Shown: in pieces, positions 1 through 13,011 of the stretch
Layout: each line of letters starts with the position of its first letter
Numbering within the stretch: position 1 is the stretch's first letter
Assembly (NCBI GenBank): GCA_028386065.3
Contig: JAKUCV010000419.1
Span: 213,393 to 277,392 of the forward strand
Direction of reading: 5' to 3'
Source: Turnera subulata
Lineage: Eukaryota; Streptophyta; Magnoliopsida; Malpighiales; Passifloraceae
DNA length: 64,000 bases
Position numbers and translations under genes: made by a program
Notes under the pieces: model-generated
Seen by the model: the letters and a program-made list of their open reading frames with translations, nothing else
Databases searched by the model: none
What the model was told of the DNA's origin: nothing

Positions 1-203
1 CGAGAAATTCCGAAACCCGAAAAATACCAACTTAGGTTCGAAAAATCCACGGGAAAATCACGAGCGCGGGAAAACACTCGGATTCGAAAAACGACTCCCG
101 ATTTACCTTGAATTAATTACCCAAGATTAATTCAACAGTAAATCACGGTAAATAGACTTTTACAGTCCGGTAAAAATCCAAAATTTTTACCCGGGCTGTT
201 ACA
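1..203 (-). repeat. Terminal fragment of a probable chromovirus-type LTR
   Basis: The stretch ends with CCGGGCTGTTACA; read on the minus strand it begins TGTAACAGCCCGG, the style of LTR start often seen in plant Ty3/gypsy chromoviruses. The partner LTR and internal region lie outside the window, so this is either a solo LTR or the edge of an element. No TSD can be tested. Confidence 0.4.
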
Positions 204-1636
204 GTTGATTTGTCATTATCAAAACCTGAATAGGATAAAGAGATATTAGCAAAACATTATTTTCAACAGATCCGCCGTCCACCATCTCCCTTCTTCATCT
301 CAAAATCTAAGAAAATTAAGGAGATAATTTATGAGAGGATTAAGGAGATAAGATAGGATGTGATTTGTTTAATTTTAATTTTATTATAATCATTATTGTA
401 AAATAAATAAAGTTTTAAAAATCAAAGAAAATTAAGGAGAAAAATTAGGAGTGGAAGTAGAGTACTGATGGTATGTTAATCCATTTATCTCATTATTATA
501 ATCATTATAATTATTAAATGTTGTTTTACAATTTATTTAGAATATGCATCAAAATAAATTATTGAGAATAGGTTCGTTATAAGAATTAAATTTTTTGCCA
601 AATTTTTAACAATTATATTAAAGATTATAATTTGGACTATGAACAATTTTTTTTATTTAATCTACAAATAATTTGTTTTTGGTCAAATAATAAAAATTTG
701 ATTTAAGGTTTATTATTAGGGATGTTTTGGGTCATTTAATTTATCGGTTGAACCTCTCGAACCGGGTGGGAACGGTTGGGATAGTGGGCTGGACACACAT
801 CTGCCACATGGACCCAAAACGACGTCGTATCATTGTGAAACGACGTCGTATCATTGTGAAACGACGTCGTTTTGAGCAACGGGCAGCAGCCCAAAATCGG
901 GCAGAAACTACGTCAACACATGCCCTGCCCGAGACCCATGATTGAACTGCCCGCTAAAATTCCAGGTACATAAATGTCTCGGCAAAAAGTTTGGGTACAT
1001 GATTGTCTTAAACCATAAAATATGGGTACCATCCGTACCAAAAACCCATCTGAAAAGGACAGATGGGTATATGACGATACTGCCAATTGGATATTGATGG
1101 TTACCAAGAGAAACCTGTGACAATGTAACCATCAAGGCATTTAATTGGGGGCCAAAGAAAGCCTAAAACATAAGACTGACTGTCACTCACTGGGTTAAGT
1201 AAGAGTAGAATGCAAAAGGGGCATGCTATGTAAGCACAGTGGGTGCGTTCCTTCCTACCCATTTGTATTAGTCTTTCAAAAAGGAAAGAAAAACAAAAAG
1301 GAGGAGGCGGTGTTTACTTACACCGGAGTGGAGGTCGACGGTTTGGTGGTGGTGGTGGTGCGATTCGACTCAGAATTGGAATATGAAAAATGCAGAAGAC
1401 CAAACTGAACACGCTGAATGCCCACCGTCGTGACAGTGTAGAAATGAGAATAATTTAAGAGCTCGTGACTGCAGATTAAAATTTCGAGAAAGAGAGTAAA
1501 AAAGCTACAGATCAGACCATGTAAAGTATCCCCTTTCTTTTCTTTTAGTGTACAAATACAATACACAAACACCCAAAGAAAAAAAAGATACCGCTCCAAC
1601 TTTGTAGCATTGTCTTATGAAATTCATTTTGAATTT
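204..1636. other. AT-rich intergenic DNA without a recognisable gene
   Basis: Mostly AT-rich sequence. The short open frames (for example 727-945, and 1318-1599 on the minus strand) have no family features; the latter is built partly from a GTG/GGT run at 1343-1358. A short tandem repeat at 818-876 is listed separately. Confidence 0.6.
818..876. repeat. 21-bp tandem repeat carrying the palindrome ACGACGTCGT
   Basis: Two full copies and one partial copy of a 21-bp unit, each containing the palindrome ACGACGTCGT. The AAACGACGTCGTTTT core is found in many plant intergenic regions. No function is shown by the sequence. Confidence 0.75.
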
Positions 1637-2298
1637 GGGCTAATTACTTTTTAACCGCCCCAACTCTTTTGGTCTAATGGATTTAACCACCTCAATTGTA
1701 AAATTCAAGATAGACACTACCTCAAACTTTGCTTTTTGTAAGATTTGATCACATGAACTAAAGATGTAAGCATCTGAACTAAAGATGTAAGCATCTGAAC
1801 TAAAAAATATGAAAAGAAGTATTTCGAACTTTGTTTTTATAAGATCTAGCCCTTGTATTCAGTATTTAACCGCCTCCATCTAGCAATGTTTATGTAAGTA
1901 GCGGAAATAAAATTTTTAAAAATTAAATTAAATTAAATAGAGTCATTGATGTAAACAAGTGGTGAAATGAGGTTCATTTTGAAATATCATTATGCATGCT
2001 AATACTTTTGTATTGTTTATTTCATTTTTAATTGTCAATAAAGCTAGATTTGTTGGTGATGTGCTTTCCTTCAAATATGTATTTTTATTTAATTGTTATG
2101 TGAGAGGAAGGTTCAAAGAGAACTTTCAAAATCGATTGTTTTTTGCTTTAGGATTCCATCTACCATACTATCTTCCTCTCTATTCATAAACTGAAACAAA
2201 GAGAGTCTAAGGGGAAAGAAATTGTGGAAGGGAGTATATCTTTATTAATATTTAAATTCGTTTGACCTCAAGTTCAGGGGTGGAAAAGTAATTAATCC
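1637..2298. mobile_element. Probable non-autonomous MULE-type element (MITE)
   Basis: The left end starts GGGCTAATTACTTTTTAACC and the right end, read on the minus strand, starts GGATTAATTACTTTTCCACC. These imperfect terminal inverted repeats are of the GGGTTAATTACTTTT type common in plant Mutator-like MITEs. The 9-bp flanks are TTTGAATTT (1628-1636) and TTTCAATAT (2299-2307), matching at 7 of 9 bases, as expected for an old Mutator TSD. There is no coding capacity. Two copies of a 21-bp unit lie at 1763-1804. Confidence 0.5.
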
Positions 2299-2443
2299 TT
2301 TCAATATTAATTACTACTAATATTTGTTTAAGACAAAAGTATCTAATTCATTCAACATACCAAACAAAGCTTTAAATGTTGGTTTGGGCCTGAATTTTGT
2401 TTGGAGTACTGTTCATGACCTATAGCCTGCTTAGCCAGATGTG

Positions 2444-2464
2444 CTCCTCCTCCTCCTCCTCCTC
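2444..2464. repeat. TCC trinucleotide microsatellite
   Basis: About seven TCC units in the presumed promoter or 5' UTR of the downstream nucleotidyltransferase gene. A run beginning at the ATG at 2440 (Met-Cys-Ser repeats) stops after nine codons, so it is not the main start. Confidence 0.7.
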
Positions 2465-2725
2465 ATAAGCAGCCGAGTGATACTCAAATCAAAGACCACT
2501 GCTTCTTTGTATCCTCAAGCAACATTGTTACTGCTTCTCTGCTGTCGATTCTTCTCATGACATTTGCATGGAGGATCCAACTTTGCCTTCACCGCCATTT
2601 CCCACTCCATGTTCGAAACTTTCTCCCTCTCTTATCTCCCAAAAGAAATCTTTTTTTCCCTTCTGCTTTTCAAGGAAAGAAAAAAGAATCCAGTATTTTA
2701 TCGCAGTTTTTAATTCTCTTTGTAG

Positions 2726-5700
2726 GCTCGTCGCTGCAGCTCCGTTACTGCCATTGCTTTGCCTACTGAGAAAGTGAAGCTACACAAGGAAGATGGGCGT
2801 ATTCCCGTCGTTGCAACAAAAGCAAAAAGTTCGGTTCTTTTCCTTTTGTCTTCTCTTGTTTTTGGTGTTGGTCATGTTTAAAGGGTTGGATAAATGTTGG
2901 GTGGATTATACGAATTAGGGAGCGCCGGCGATGGAAAGAAGCCTAAATGGAAGAAATTGGATGCTGAAAAACTGGGTATCAGTTCTTCTATGATTTCAAA
3001 GCCCACGCGGGTCGTTCTTAATAGGCTCAAGAACAAAGGTATTGAATGGTGTCTTACAAGTTATGGTCTTTCGCTCTTGAATTGTTTCTGTGTTTGAAGA
3101 ATTGTTTGTGTTTTTTAACAAGTGGTGGTGTACTACATTGTAGGATATGAGGTTTACCTTGTTGGAGGTTGTGTGCGAGACCTTATCTTAAAGAGAATAC
3201 CAAAGGATTTTGATATTATAACTTCGGCTGAGCTTAATCAGGTTCTCTCTGTCTGTCTCTATTTTCTCTTGTCTGTGCAAAAACAGTTGGCTTAATGACT
3301 GCGCATATTTTGTTTGTGAAACAATTGAGAAATAGAAAAGCTGGATATAGATATAATTTAGATCGGACCTGTGGACATCCTCTTTTTGTTTTTACATTTT
3401 GTAGGTACGAAAAGCATTTAGCCGGTGTGAAATAGTTGGAAAGCGGTTTCCTATCTGCCATGTGCATGTTGATGATACTGTTGTGGAGGTTGGTTCACTG
3501 TCTACTGCCTCAACTCCTATCCATTAGCAGAATTTTTGAGGTTGATATTGCTTTCTGCTTAAAAACTTATCCCTTGTCAAAACACTAGAACAATTGTCTT
3601 AGTGTCAGTTGGTCGTCTCAGTAACTGGTGGACTGCTCATAGGTCGGTGTATAATTCAAGCAAAAGAATTTGTAGGCATGTGTTTAGTAAAGAAAGAAGG
3701 ATTGGTGTGAAGACTGCAAATATCATTTTTAGATCCCTAATCTCTATTTCTCCGAGTTTATTAGTTCCTGATATATATAACAGGTTTCAAGTTTTAGCAC
3801 TTCGGGAAGGAAGTCTGGTATGAAGCTCAAGCATGAACTGGAAAAACCATCAAGTTGCTCTGAGCGTGACTATGTTCGGTGGAGGAATTGCTTACAGCGG
3901 GACTTTACAATTAATGGGTAAATTCTTCAAATTTACAAAAAGCTGGAAATGACATGAGGGCTGAATAGGTTGGCTTTGGTTCTACACAATAGGAGAGTAT
4001 AATTTTGTAGGGCAATGAAAAAGTTACTTGCAGTTGCAATGTTTACAACTGTAACAGCCTATTACTTGAATATTCTTTGGCAGATTGATGCTTGATCCAG
4101 TTGCCAAACTAGTGTACGACTACATGGGTGGAATGGAAGACATCAAGAAAAGCAAAGTGTGCATGAATTTGATTATTATTTCAGTTTCAATGGTTACTTT
4201 GGACTACTGAAAATGTTCGTGACCTTTCTTTTATTTAATTGGCATCTGTAGGTTCGTACCGTAATTCCTGCAAATGTTTCTTTTGTGGAGGACTGTGGTA
4301 AGTCTTTGCCTAGTTAGATCTTTAATATATTCAGTTTTCCGTTCATGAATTATTTTAGTTTTTTTTTTTTTAATCTTAGTACTATGGTTGACTATGCCGG
4401 TTAAAATGTCATTGAATATTCATCTAATTCAATTGTCTAATCCTATCTGGTACTTAATCCACAGCCCGCATTTTACGTGCAATTAGAATCGCTGCTCGTT
4501 TAAGATTTAACTTTAGCCGAGAAATAGCTCTTTCTTTAAAAGAGTTATCTACCTCTGTGCTAAATCTGGAAAAGGTAAGAATTCTGCTCATGACTCTTGT
4601 CATTTATACTAGTATGTCCACTTCACCCTGTCCTATCATGATGCTTGTAGGGAAGGATCCTTATGGAACTAAATTATATGTTGGGGTATGGATCTGCAGA
4701 GGCATCTTTGAGGTTATTGTGGAGATTTGGACTTCTGGAGATACTTCTTCCAATCCAAGTATGGAGCTTCCCTATTATTGGTGTGACAACAGTGCCTTCA
4801 TACTACATTTTAGTAATCCGGTTTCTTTCATCATGCAGGCATCATATTTAGTTTTTCAAGGATTTCGAAGACGAGATGAGAGGTCCAATATGCTTTTGGT
4901 AAGTTAGTCTCTCTTTTTCGTTTTCTATTTCTATACAGCCTTCACGTTCTTGTATGCGGCCCCATTAGTGAAGCATGACATTATTGCCTGATTTCTCGCT
5001 TTGCAGTCTTTGTTTCGCAATCTTGATAGGCTTGTGGCGCCAGATCGGCCATGCCACCCTAGCTTATGGTGAGGACATACTCAGCACTATAACTACCAAG
5101 GCCACATCTTCCTAATTCCTCTTCAAGGAATTTAGAGGTCACTGTATAGACTCTACGAACTGGATTTTAGATGTCATATCCTTCTAGTTCATTTATTCAG
5201 AATAGATTTCTCTATCCAATTTTACTGTACATAAAGGATTTCAGTCTTGTGGAGTTTGCCATCTTGAGGATTGACACAACCATACTGAGTTATCATGTCA
5301 TATTTGGTGAAGAAGACCATTGCTTGTATGTCTTGTTGGTGTGTGTTTTTCCATGTCCGATGTTAGTACTGAAAAGCTAATATGTCGATTTCATGTCATA
5401 GGATTGGAATCTTGGCTTTTCACAAAGCACTTGTTGACCATCCTCAGGATCCTTCAGTCATTGCTGCATTTAGCTTTGCTGTCCACAGTGGTGGATCATT
5501 GGCACAGTCTGTGGAGATTGCAAAGACAATCTCAGGGCCATATGAGATGAGCTACCCTGAGTTATTGGAAGCAGAAGATCTAGGCTCAAATTATGCATTT
5601 ATGAGTCAGGTTATCAGTTTTGCAGCATCAGTCAAAGCTGCAATATGCAAGATAACCGACGCATATTATATCTCTCAAGCCATGGTCAAATACCCCCAAG

Positions 5701-6541
5701 CACCACGCTCAAATTTGGTGAGGATGCATTTATACAACTGCAATGTCTTTTATTTAATCGTCTATGGTCTTTTTTATATTGTATTCGCAATACATGATTT
5801 TATATTAGTATAAAAAATACATGATTTTATATATGGCATCGCCAACTTATGTTTTGATTGATTGGTAATGGGACTTTTTGGCATAGTGTTAGAAGTTTAG
5901 GAGCCACCCTATATGTGCTTTTACTTATTTATTTGATTTTATGGAGACCTGAATCCTGGTCCAAATCTGTACCAATGGATCAAACTCTTAATGGAAGGGA
6001 AATAGTTTAAGAAAATATTGTGACAAAAAAATCATTGAATGGCTTTGAGCAGTGGTATCTTCTATTTTGGTTTATAATTCCATTGATTTGATTCAGAGAT
6101 CTTATCGGAGCCTTGAAGATCAATCTTATGAGGTCAAGCAAAAAAAAAGAAGAAAAAAATCATTCTCTCTTGGATTTTGTTCCAAACATCGCTTTGTATC
6201 TCTGCAAGCATTCACTAAGTTTTATTGATTGGGCTTGTTTTGGGACACACTGCGGTTGCAGTTCTTGTGTTTTTAATCTTTCAACAACTAGAAGCTTTAA
6301 TTTTAATGCGTGAGCATCTTCATGTGGCTGTCACAATTTTTAGGTTTTCATCCCAACGGCATTGTCATTAAGAGTGAGCAAGATTTTTGAATGTGTAAGA
6401 GGAGGTATGGAGATGGGTTCTGTCCCCAGAAGATGGAGAAATATCAATTATGAGGCCTTGGCAACAGGAAGCTTGGAGGAGATTCGACATATATTTGCGC
6501 GGATTGTTTTCGACACTATTCATCCCCCTAAACAGAAGTGA
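2726..6541 (+). CDS. Class II nucleotidyltransferase, poly(A) polymerase / CCA-adding family protein
   Basis: Exons deduced from GT-AG junctions and frame: 2726-2828, 2919-3038, 3144-3241, 3405-3488, 3784-3917, 4084-4156, 4252-4297, 4465-4574, 4651-4758, 4839-4898, 5007-5068, 5402-5717 and 6344-6541 (stop TGA 6539-6541). They sum to 1512 nt in one frame, 503 residues plus an unresolved first exon. Family signatures appear in order: LVGGCVRD followed by DFDI (the catalytic carboxylate pair), RDFTINGLMLDP, and [18 protein letters not shown]. This is the bacterial PcnB/CCA-transferase-like class, not the nuclear PAP class. Members add A or CCA to RNA 3' ends using ATP/CTP; sequence alone does not separate the two activities. 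The first exon shown is preceded by an in-frame stop inside the acceptor TTTGTAG, so translation must begin upstream, probably at an ATG near 2557-2568; no good donor was found. An organellar location is plausible but not shown. Confidence 0.9.
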
Positions 6542-7443
6542 TAAGCACCAGTATTTGTAGTATCTAGCTGTACAGTATACAATTTTTTTTCTTCCCTATA
6601 TATGTGGATCTTTCTGCTATAGTTTGGCTAAGATTTTTACAGTGATTTAAGCATCAGATTAAGTTGTATTTGAAATTCACGTTTTATAGAGCTTGGTAAA
6701 CAAAAAAATTGAAGTATCTGATGCTAATATTTCTTTTATAGTCAACAAGGATGTTGAATTGTTAGTATAGACTTTTGAGAATGTCTAAGACTGTTGGTAT
6801 GCTTCAAGATAGTTGTGATGCATATTCCAGAATGCCCAGGGATATGTGACTGGGAGATGTCAACACAGCTCTTGGACGTCTCAATATGCATGAAACGTAT
6901 CAGGGCCTTTCCGGCATGATCTAAACCAATGGTAATTTGTTAAGACAGCAGCAAAATTTTCCAGAAGTTGCAGATTTGGATTTATGGCTCAGTCTCTAAG
7001 ATTTTCCCAAAGTAAAATATGAACATGACTCTGCTAGACATTTGGGATTCTATGACTAAATCCTCGAATCATAGTTTGTCCAAATTAGTAAGCAATTTTA
7101 TGCCCAAAAGAGATTATTAGGTGGATCTGCATAATGATGTATCTGGGGGCAATGGGGTTCTTCAGTTTAGAATCAATAGCATTGATACGACACTATTTTT
7201 GTGTGTACGAGTGTCGTATCGCATTAGTAGCATGTGTAACATGTCAATAGTTGATAGTGTGTGTCTAGTCATTTACTGTCTTGTACAAAAGAGCGAATTG
7301 GGGTTATAAGTCAGTTAGCAAGGGAAACTGTAATGGTCATTCATTCACTGGAACTGTTAATACAATTTGGCTTGAGACTCAGATTGGAGCTCAAGATTTT
7401 ACTTTCTTTTATGTCTTTCCTTTCATTTCTTTCGGTTCTTGTT

Positions 7444-7468
7444 CTTGTTACGAATCGATCGTAACAAG
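7444..7468. repeat. Perfect 10-bp inverted repeat between convergent genes
   Basis: Arms CTTGTTACGA and TCGTAACAAG are separated by five bases. It lies about 430 bp beyond the aspartate kinase stop codon in that gene's transcription direction. A role in 3' end formation is possible but not shown. Confidence 0.6.
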
Positions 7469-7489
7469 CATATTAAGCCACATCACTTT

Positions 7490-7531
7490 GCGAAGAGAAT
7501 TAAGGAATTGGCGAAGAGAATTAAGGAATTG
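7490..7531. repeat. 21-bp tandem duplication
   Basis: Two adjacent identical copies of a 21-bp unit beginning GCGAAGAGAATTAAGG. Confidence 0.8.
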
Positions 7532-7901
7532 AAGGTATTCACGATAGGGAGCCAAAACATTATCCACCTCTTTTGGTATGGGTCCAATGGTGACTGGGAT
7601 GGTAAGGATGAGGCTTAAACCCAGTGACAGCAAAGAAAACAATCTCTAATCTCTGAGAAAACTCAAAATTCTTTACCACATGAAAAGTACATGAACTTTC
7701 CAGTTTTGGGCACCGCAGCAAGACAAGTTAACGGTCAAAGGCGTTGGTACCACCAATACCAAAAAACATTTGCAGTTTCTACTAATATTCAAGTGACTTT
7801 GTCCCTTAACCCCATTGAATAAAAGTAAAAAAAAAGAAAAGGTAATTCTTTCAGTAAAAGAGGTGTTCACTATTCTAACAACACAAAACTAACCTACACA
7901 C

Positions 7902-10900
7902 TTATCGACTTTCTACTTGCAGCACTGAAGGGGAGCCATTAGTAAATCCACTCTCTGGGATTAACTTCGTCAAGTCACCACTCTCGAAGAAACATTGATG
8001 AAGTGCTTTTGCGCAGTTCTCAGCTTCACTGTCATTCACTATCAAAGATATGTTCACCTGACAATACCAAAGCAAAAACATTTATAACACATCTGAAAGA
8101 GTTTCTTTCTGGAACAAATAACTGCCAATGACGCATATATGGAACAACATTGAAGGAGTTTGCTGAGAGACCTTGGATGCCCCTTGTGAGATCATCTGGA
8201 CATTGACTCCATTTGTTCGAAGAACATGAAATGCCTGCCAAAGAGAGATCAATAACATGGATGGAAAGAAAGGCTTCTATGGTGAATCACTTGAAGGACC
8301 ACATTTCAGAATTGACCATTCATCTAATATTTACTCTAAACTGAAAAATGACATGGAGTACCTTTTCTAGTATCAAAGAGGAATACTGGACATTTCCAAT
8401 AAGAGAAATGATGGATCTATGCTGAAGTAGATGCACAACAGCAACTTTCTCAAGCTCTTCCACAACATTGTCCAATTCCTGCTCACAGATAAGACACTGA
8501 TTACATAGTTCCTCTCCAAACATTTAAAACCGTATGGACAATGAATATAATATTTAGCAAGACAGGGAGAAAGAGAAAGAGGGCAGTAATTTGTGTCTGC
8601 GCACTGTTATAGTGTATATGCCTCTATCAGATATCAACACCATTACACAAAAAATACACGCTTCTAAAAGCATTGTAAAAATTTGCCGGAACAATCAAAT
8701 TGGAGAAATTTTTTACACAAAATACATTTGAACCACATTAATTATAACAAAGGCACAAAAGATCAAACACTCGCCTGCTGAATCAATTCTCTACTCCAAA
8801 GTTTAGATGGATCCAGCGTCAATGAAATGCTAACTTCACTAGTAGCAACAACATCCACAGAAATGCCCAAATCTTCAAAAATTGAAAACACCTACCACGA
8901 GAGAAAAAAAAAAAAAAAAGATAAAAAACCTGCATAACGTTGTAACCAAAATGTAAAAATTTTAGCAATATAAATGCCTCACCTTTGCAAGGAAGCCAAA
9001 TTGACCAAGCATGCGGGTGCTAACTATATCCAACATGGTGACATTCCTCTTCAAAACTATGCTGGTCAAAACAGCCTGTAATTGTTATCAGATGAACCAT
9101 ATGCAATGGCACTGATTTTAGCTGAATACAAAAAATTTCACTGTTTGAAAGCTTCCACATGTATTCAATGCGGCGAGTTTCAGCGAGTATGAACCTTGCT
9201 CATATCTCGAGTTTTTGTGATGAGGGTACCCGGAGCCTTTGGGTTATAGGAATTCTTAACCCTGACAGGAATATCGCCCTCTCTAGCTGGTCTCATGGCT
9301 TGAGGATGTAGGACCTGCAAATTAGAAACATCAAAGGGATCCTTCTCTGCTTAGTATCATATTGTCCATACTAATGGTCAGGTTTTTTGTTCCAGTAGGC
9401 TCCATGAATATTAGAACAGTACAAACCACTAGCTGATTTTCACTATTTTTTGCTAAGACAATCCTAGTTCACCCGACAAAACAAAGGTAAATGAATTGCC
9501 ATACATTCTTATGCTCAGAATAATAGTAAGATATAAAATCTCACTCCAAACAAAGAAGTCTTGAGCTCTAAATTGAAGAGAATACAACTTACTAAAGAAG
9601 TTACAATTAGCAATGTCCAAATGCCAAGTACTAAACAGCATCAAGAATCGAACCTGAGCACCAAAGTATGCAAGCTCGGCTGCCTCATCAAATGTCAAAA
9701 ATGGCACAGGCTGAGCTCGTGGATAAATGGTAGGATCACAGGTCAAGACACCATCCACATCCTTCCAGACCTGTCAAAATGGTGAACCCAGCAGGTGAAT
9801 GTAATTGTTTGATACATGAGAGCAGATCTACTAAGTTCCAACTCAATCAGTGTGAGTACTAAAAAGGAAGAGGAGGTATATTCAACACACAAAACATGAT
9901 ATGTGGATGTAAGACATTAGGCTCATGCTTTGAATTTAGGGTTTTACTCTGACCTGGATCTCTCGCAACCCTAATGCTTTGCCAATAGTCGTTGCTGTTA
10001 GATCACTACCACCCCTTCCCAAGGTGGTAACTGCACCAGATTTCCAGCCCTGAAATCATAAAAATTACATCTGTACCAAGTGGAGAAAAAGTTTTGCCAA
10101 ACTTCTAGATGCTATATAGATGCAAAAGTTTTCCGGGAGAAACACCTTTCCAAGGAATCCAGTAACAACAGGAATTGCAGGATCACTAATCCATTTGTCA
10201 TGTACTGTCTTGGCAACAGCAGGGTAAGTTGCTTCCAAGATGTCCGCATTCGTGAAGTCATCAGTTGTTATGAAACCAATATCAAAAGCATCATACTGCC
10301 AAAAAACGTTACATTTTAGTTTGAGAAACATCTACAAGCTAACCAGAAAGAGAGCATGCATAATTGAAACATGAAAGTCAAAACAATTCCAGCTTCAGCT
10401 TCAAACTTAACAAAAGTTAAATTCTAAAACAGGTTCAACAAATATAGATATACATGTAAAAAATGTCAAAAGAATGTAAGCAATGAGCTTGTTTAAAAGC
10501 TCCAAGGGAACATTTTTCGTCATACTCCTTCACAACTGAAATACTTAGTTCCTTTTTCCTTGATTACCACTCAAGGAGTGAGATATGTTCCAGACTAGCA
10601 TCCCAAATACATTGCGCTAAAGAAACAAGAAGCAAAGAATGCTGATCACATTAATTTGATGCAAAAGAAAGAAATAAAGAAATCGATTGAATGCTTAAGA
10701 CATTACATACCTGTCGTGCTTTAACACCAATTTTATTCAGGTATGCGGCAAAGATCCTAGTCGACATGCACTCTCCAAAGGAAACTAAATAGTCCCTTGT
10801 CCGGAGAGTCAACTCTTTCATCATCGCTATGCCTTTGAGAAGTTGCTCAAGCTCTTCTAAGTGTTCTGCAAAAGCAAAAAGTATAGTTAGACAACAACAT

Positions 10901-11797
10901 CATCTCGAGACTAAGCCCCAAATCGAACAGAGATAACATTAGCTGCCTGCATATGATGAAATTGATGGAGGAAACCAAAAACTAGGATTTCATCGTTCAC
11001 AGCTCCAAGAAACAAATAAAAAAAATGCTGGGCCGTAACCGTCTCCGCCTCCATTCGAGAAAAGCAAACAGACTCACCAGAAATAACAGAGGCACCAATT
11101 CCTAGCTCTTCTACAGTCCTGAGAAAAAACAGCAAAGCATATGCCAATCAAGACTTGGCATGAAATTCAGCATGCACCGACATTGGCCAATAAGAAAGCA
11201 TAAAATTACGAGACTCACCGATGATGCAATTCTTTCACGAAACCCAGCTCCTGAATTTCAGACGCATTCGAAACACCACAACAAACAGCTTTCACTCCAG
11301 CCTAAAAGTTGCCAATACGAGGAAAAGAGGTAAGCAAACACAAAAGCAGGACACAGAACTTCAGTGAAGTAACTGCTGGGTTTGGCACATTATACCAGCA
11401 GAAGATGATTAGTAGTTTTCCCCATAGCAGAGAGGACAATCACTGGCCTCTCCTCGGGGAAACCGCAAATCAAATCAGCAATCTCACGCATCCTCTCGGC
11501 CGACGCCACAGACGATCCCCCAAACTTCATTACACACGTGAAAGACCCGTCATTCGCGCCAAAGTTTACAGTGACGGCTTCCTTGTCGCGATCCTGCTTC
11601 TTCTCCTTGTTGTCTTCAAGAACCGCTCGAATTACAAGTTTCTGGAAATTGGGTTTTGAGGGTCGGTTGGGGAAAGAGGCGTTCTTTATGAGATTGAGGG
11701 AGTGTGGGCGAGAGAAATGAGAGTTTAGGTTGAATCCATGACATGGGTTTCTTGTGCCCTGGAATTGCAATGAAGATGATGATGGTGATGATGCCAT
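7902..11797 (-). CDS. AK: Aspartate kinase, monofunctional, plastid-type
   Basis: First enzyme of the aspartate pathway to lysine, threonine, methionine and isoleucine: ATP + L-aspartate gives aspartyl phosphate. Exons on the minus strand: 11797-11396, 11301-11219, 11118-11078, 10865-10711, 10295-10146, 10049-9954, 9770-9654, 9314-9195, 9075-8983, 8891-8775, 8478-8362, 8234-8172, 8057-7902. They total 1710 nt, exactly 569 codons plus stop. Start ATG is 11797-11795. Residues 1 to about 58 are Ser/Asn/Pro-rich, like a chloroplast transit peptide. KFGGSSV (91-97) is the ATP-phosphate motif, TTLGRGGSD (about 285-293) a substrate/nucleotide motif. Residues about 389-555 form the paired ACT regulatory region. 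There is no homoserine dehydrogenase domain, so this is the monofunctional, lysine-sensitive type by family knowledge. The intron after exon 10 starts with GC instead of GT. The gene looks intact. Confidence 0.95.
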
Positions 11798-12828
11798 TTC
11801 CACGACTTGAGAAAAAATCCCAACAAGGATTTTGTGTCGACGGATTCTTTTTCAAGCAGAGACGGTAAATTAGTAAAAGTAAAAAAGATTTAAATGGAGC
11901 GGAAGGAAGGGTTTTTCTGTAGGTTAACAGTAACGGTAGCAACTAGCAGATTAAATGAGTCGGTCAGTCATGGAGCGAGAGAGAGACAGACATTGGTCTT
12001 GGTCGCACTAAATAGGAAATTAGGACTAATTCAGTGGTTTTGAATTTGGACTCTACCAAATTCAAGTCCAGTCCAAATTTTTTCTCAAAAAAAAAAAAAA
12101 ACAATTGCGTTTTACTTGGGAATGATCTTATATTCTTCATCCCATAAAAATTTTCTTTCTCTTTTTAAAGCTTTCTCTGATCTAGAGGCTAATACAACTG
12201 TTCAAAAGAAAAAGAAGATCGGAGACAATTACAAATACAGTAGAAGAACAACAAAAAGAAAATATAAGGGATCCCACAGAAGGAAAAAGAAAAAAAAAGA
12301 AATATAGGTGGAAATTAATAAGTTTATGAATGTATGATGTCACACTTTAATTTTATGATCTTCAAAGGATTTTCTTCCTGTTTATATGGGTTTTTTTTTT
12401 TTGATAAACCCAATTTACCAACTAGTAAGATCAACCGAAATAGAAACTTTTCATCATACCATTTGTTTTGTTGGGGTTAATTTCTTTTACAATAGTGAGG
12501 CCACTTACTTACTCCTTAAAATTTCATAATTATATCAAATAGCTATTAATTAGTAATAAGAAAATTATTTTCATTACCTGTTATATATGTATGTCATTAA
12601 TATATATGAAATACTTTAATAATAATAATTTTAGGATATTCTTATCAATAAATAAAGGGCAGAGTCAATACTTAAAATCTTCCATGAGTTGGGTCATTAG
12701 TATAGTCGACCTTAATGGATGTGATTGAGGATGATTTCGGGTGGAAATTTGTGAATAAATTCGGATGTACTAAAAACATAAATAAATAGGAGATACTACC
12801 AATAATGTTGATTGAAAAAAAAAAAAGG
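11798..12828. other. Aspartate kinase promoter side and AT-rich intergenic DNA
   Basis: Contains the 5' UTR and presumed promoter of the minus-strand aspartate kinase gene (about 11798-12050), then AT-rich DNA with A and T homopolymers (for example near 12086-12101 and 12391-12401). No gene or clear element was seen. A MULE-like sequence beginning GGGTTAAGCACCTTTTG starts near 12828, but no matching right end was found. Confidence 0.55.
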
Positions 12829-13011
12829 GTTAAGCACCTTTTGTATACCTCAAGTTTTTCTTTTGTCCTGATCGTATACTTCGGAGTTTCTCTGTCCCTT
12901 TTATGTACCTCGAGTTTCAATTTTTGTCCTTTTCATGTACCTCGGGCAGCCTAAGCGATGACATGGCGGGTAAAATGCATGTTTGGTCATTGAACCATAT
13001 ATGCGCGCTGG

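Larger units (their letters stand above)
6542..7901. other. Intergenic region between two convergent genes
   Basis: Holds the 3' flanks of the nucleotidyltransferase gene (+) and the aspartate kinase gene (-). No convincing ORF. It contains a perfect inverted repeat at 7444-7468 (10-bp arms CTTGTTACGA, 5-base loop) and, just after it, a 21-bp direct duplication at 7490-7510 and 7511-7531. Confidence 0.7.

Noticed and set aside
1318..1599. Minus-strand 93-codon frame
   Set aside because: Low-complexity Thr run and hydrophobic stretch only; no homologous family recognised.
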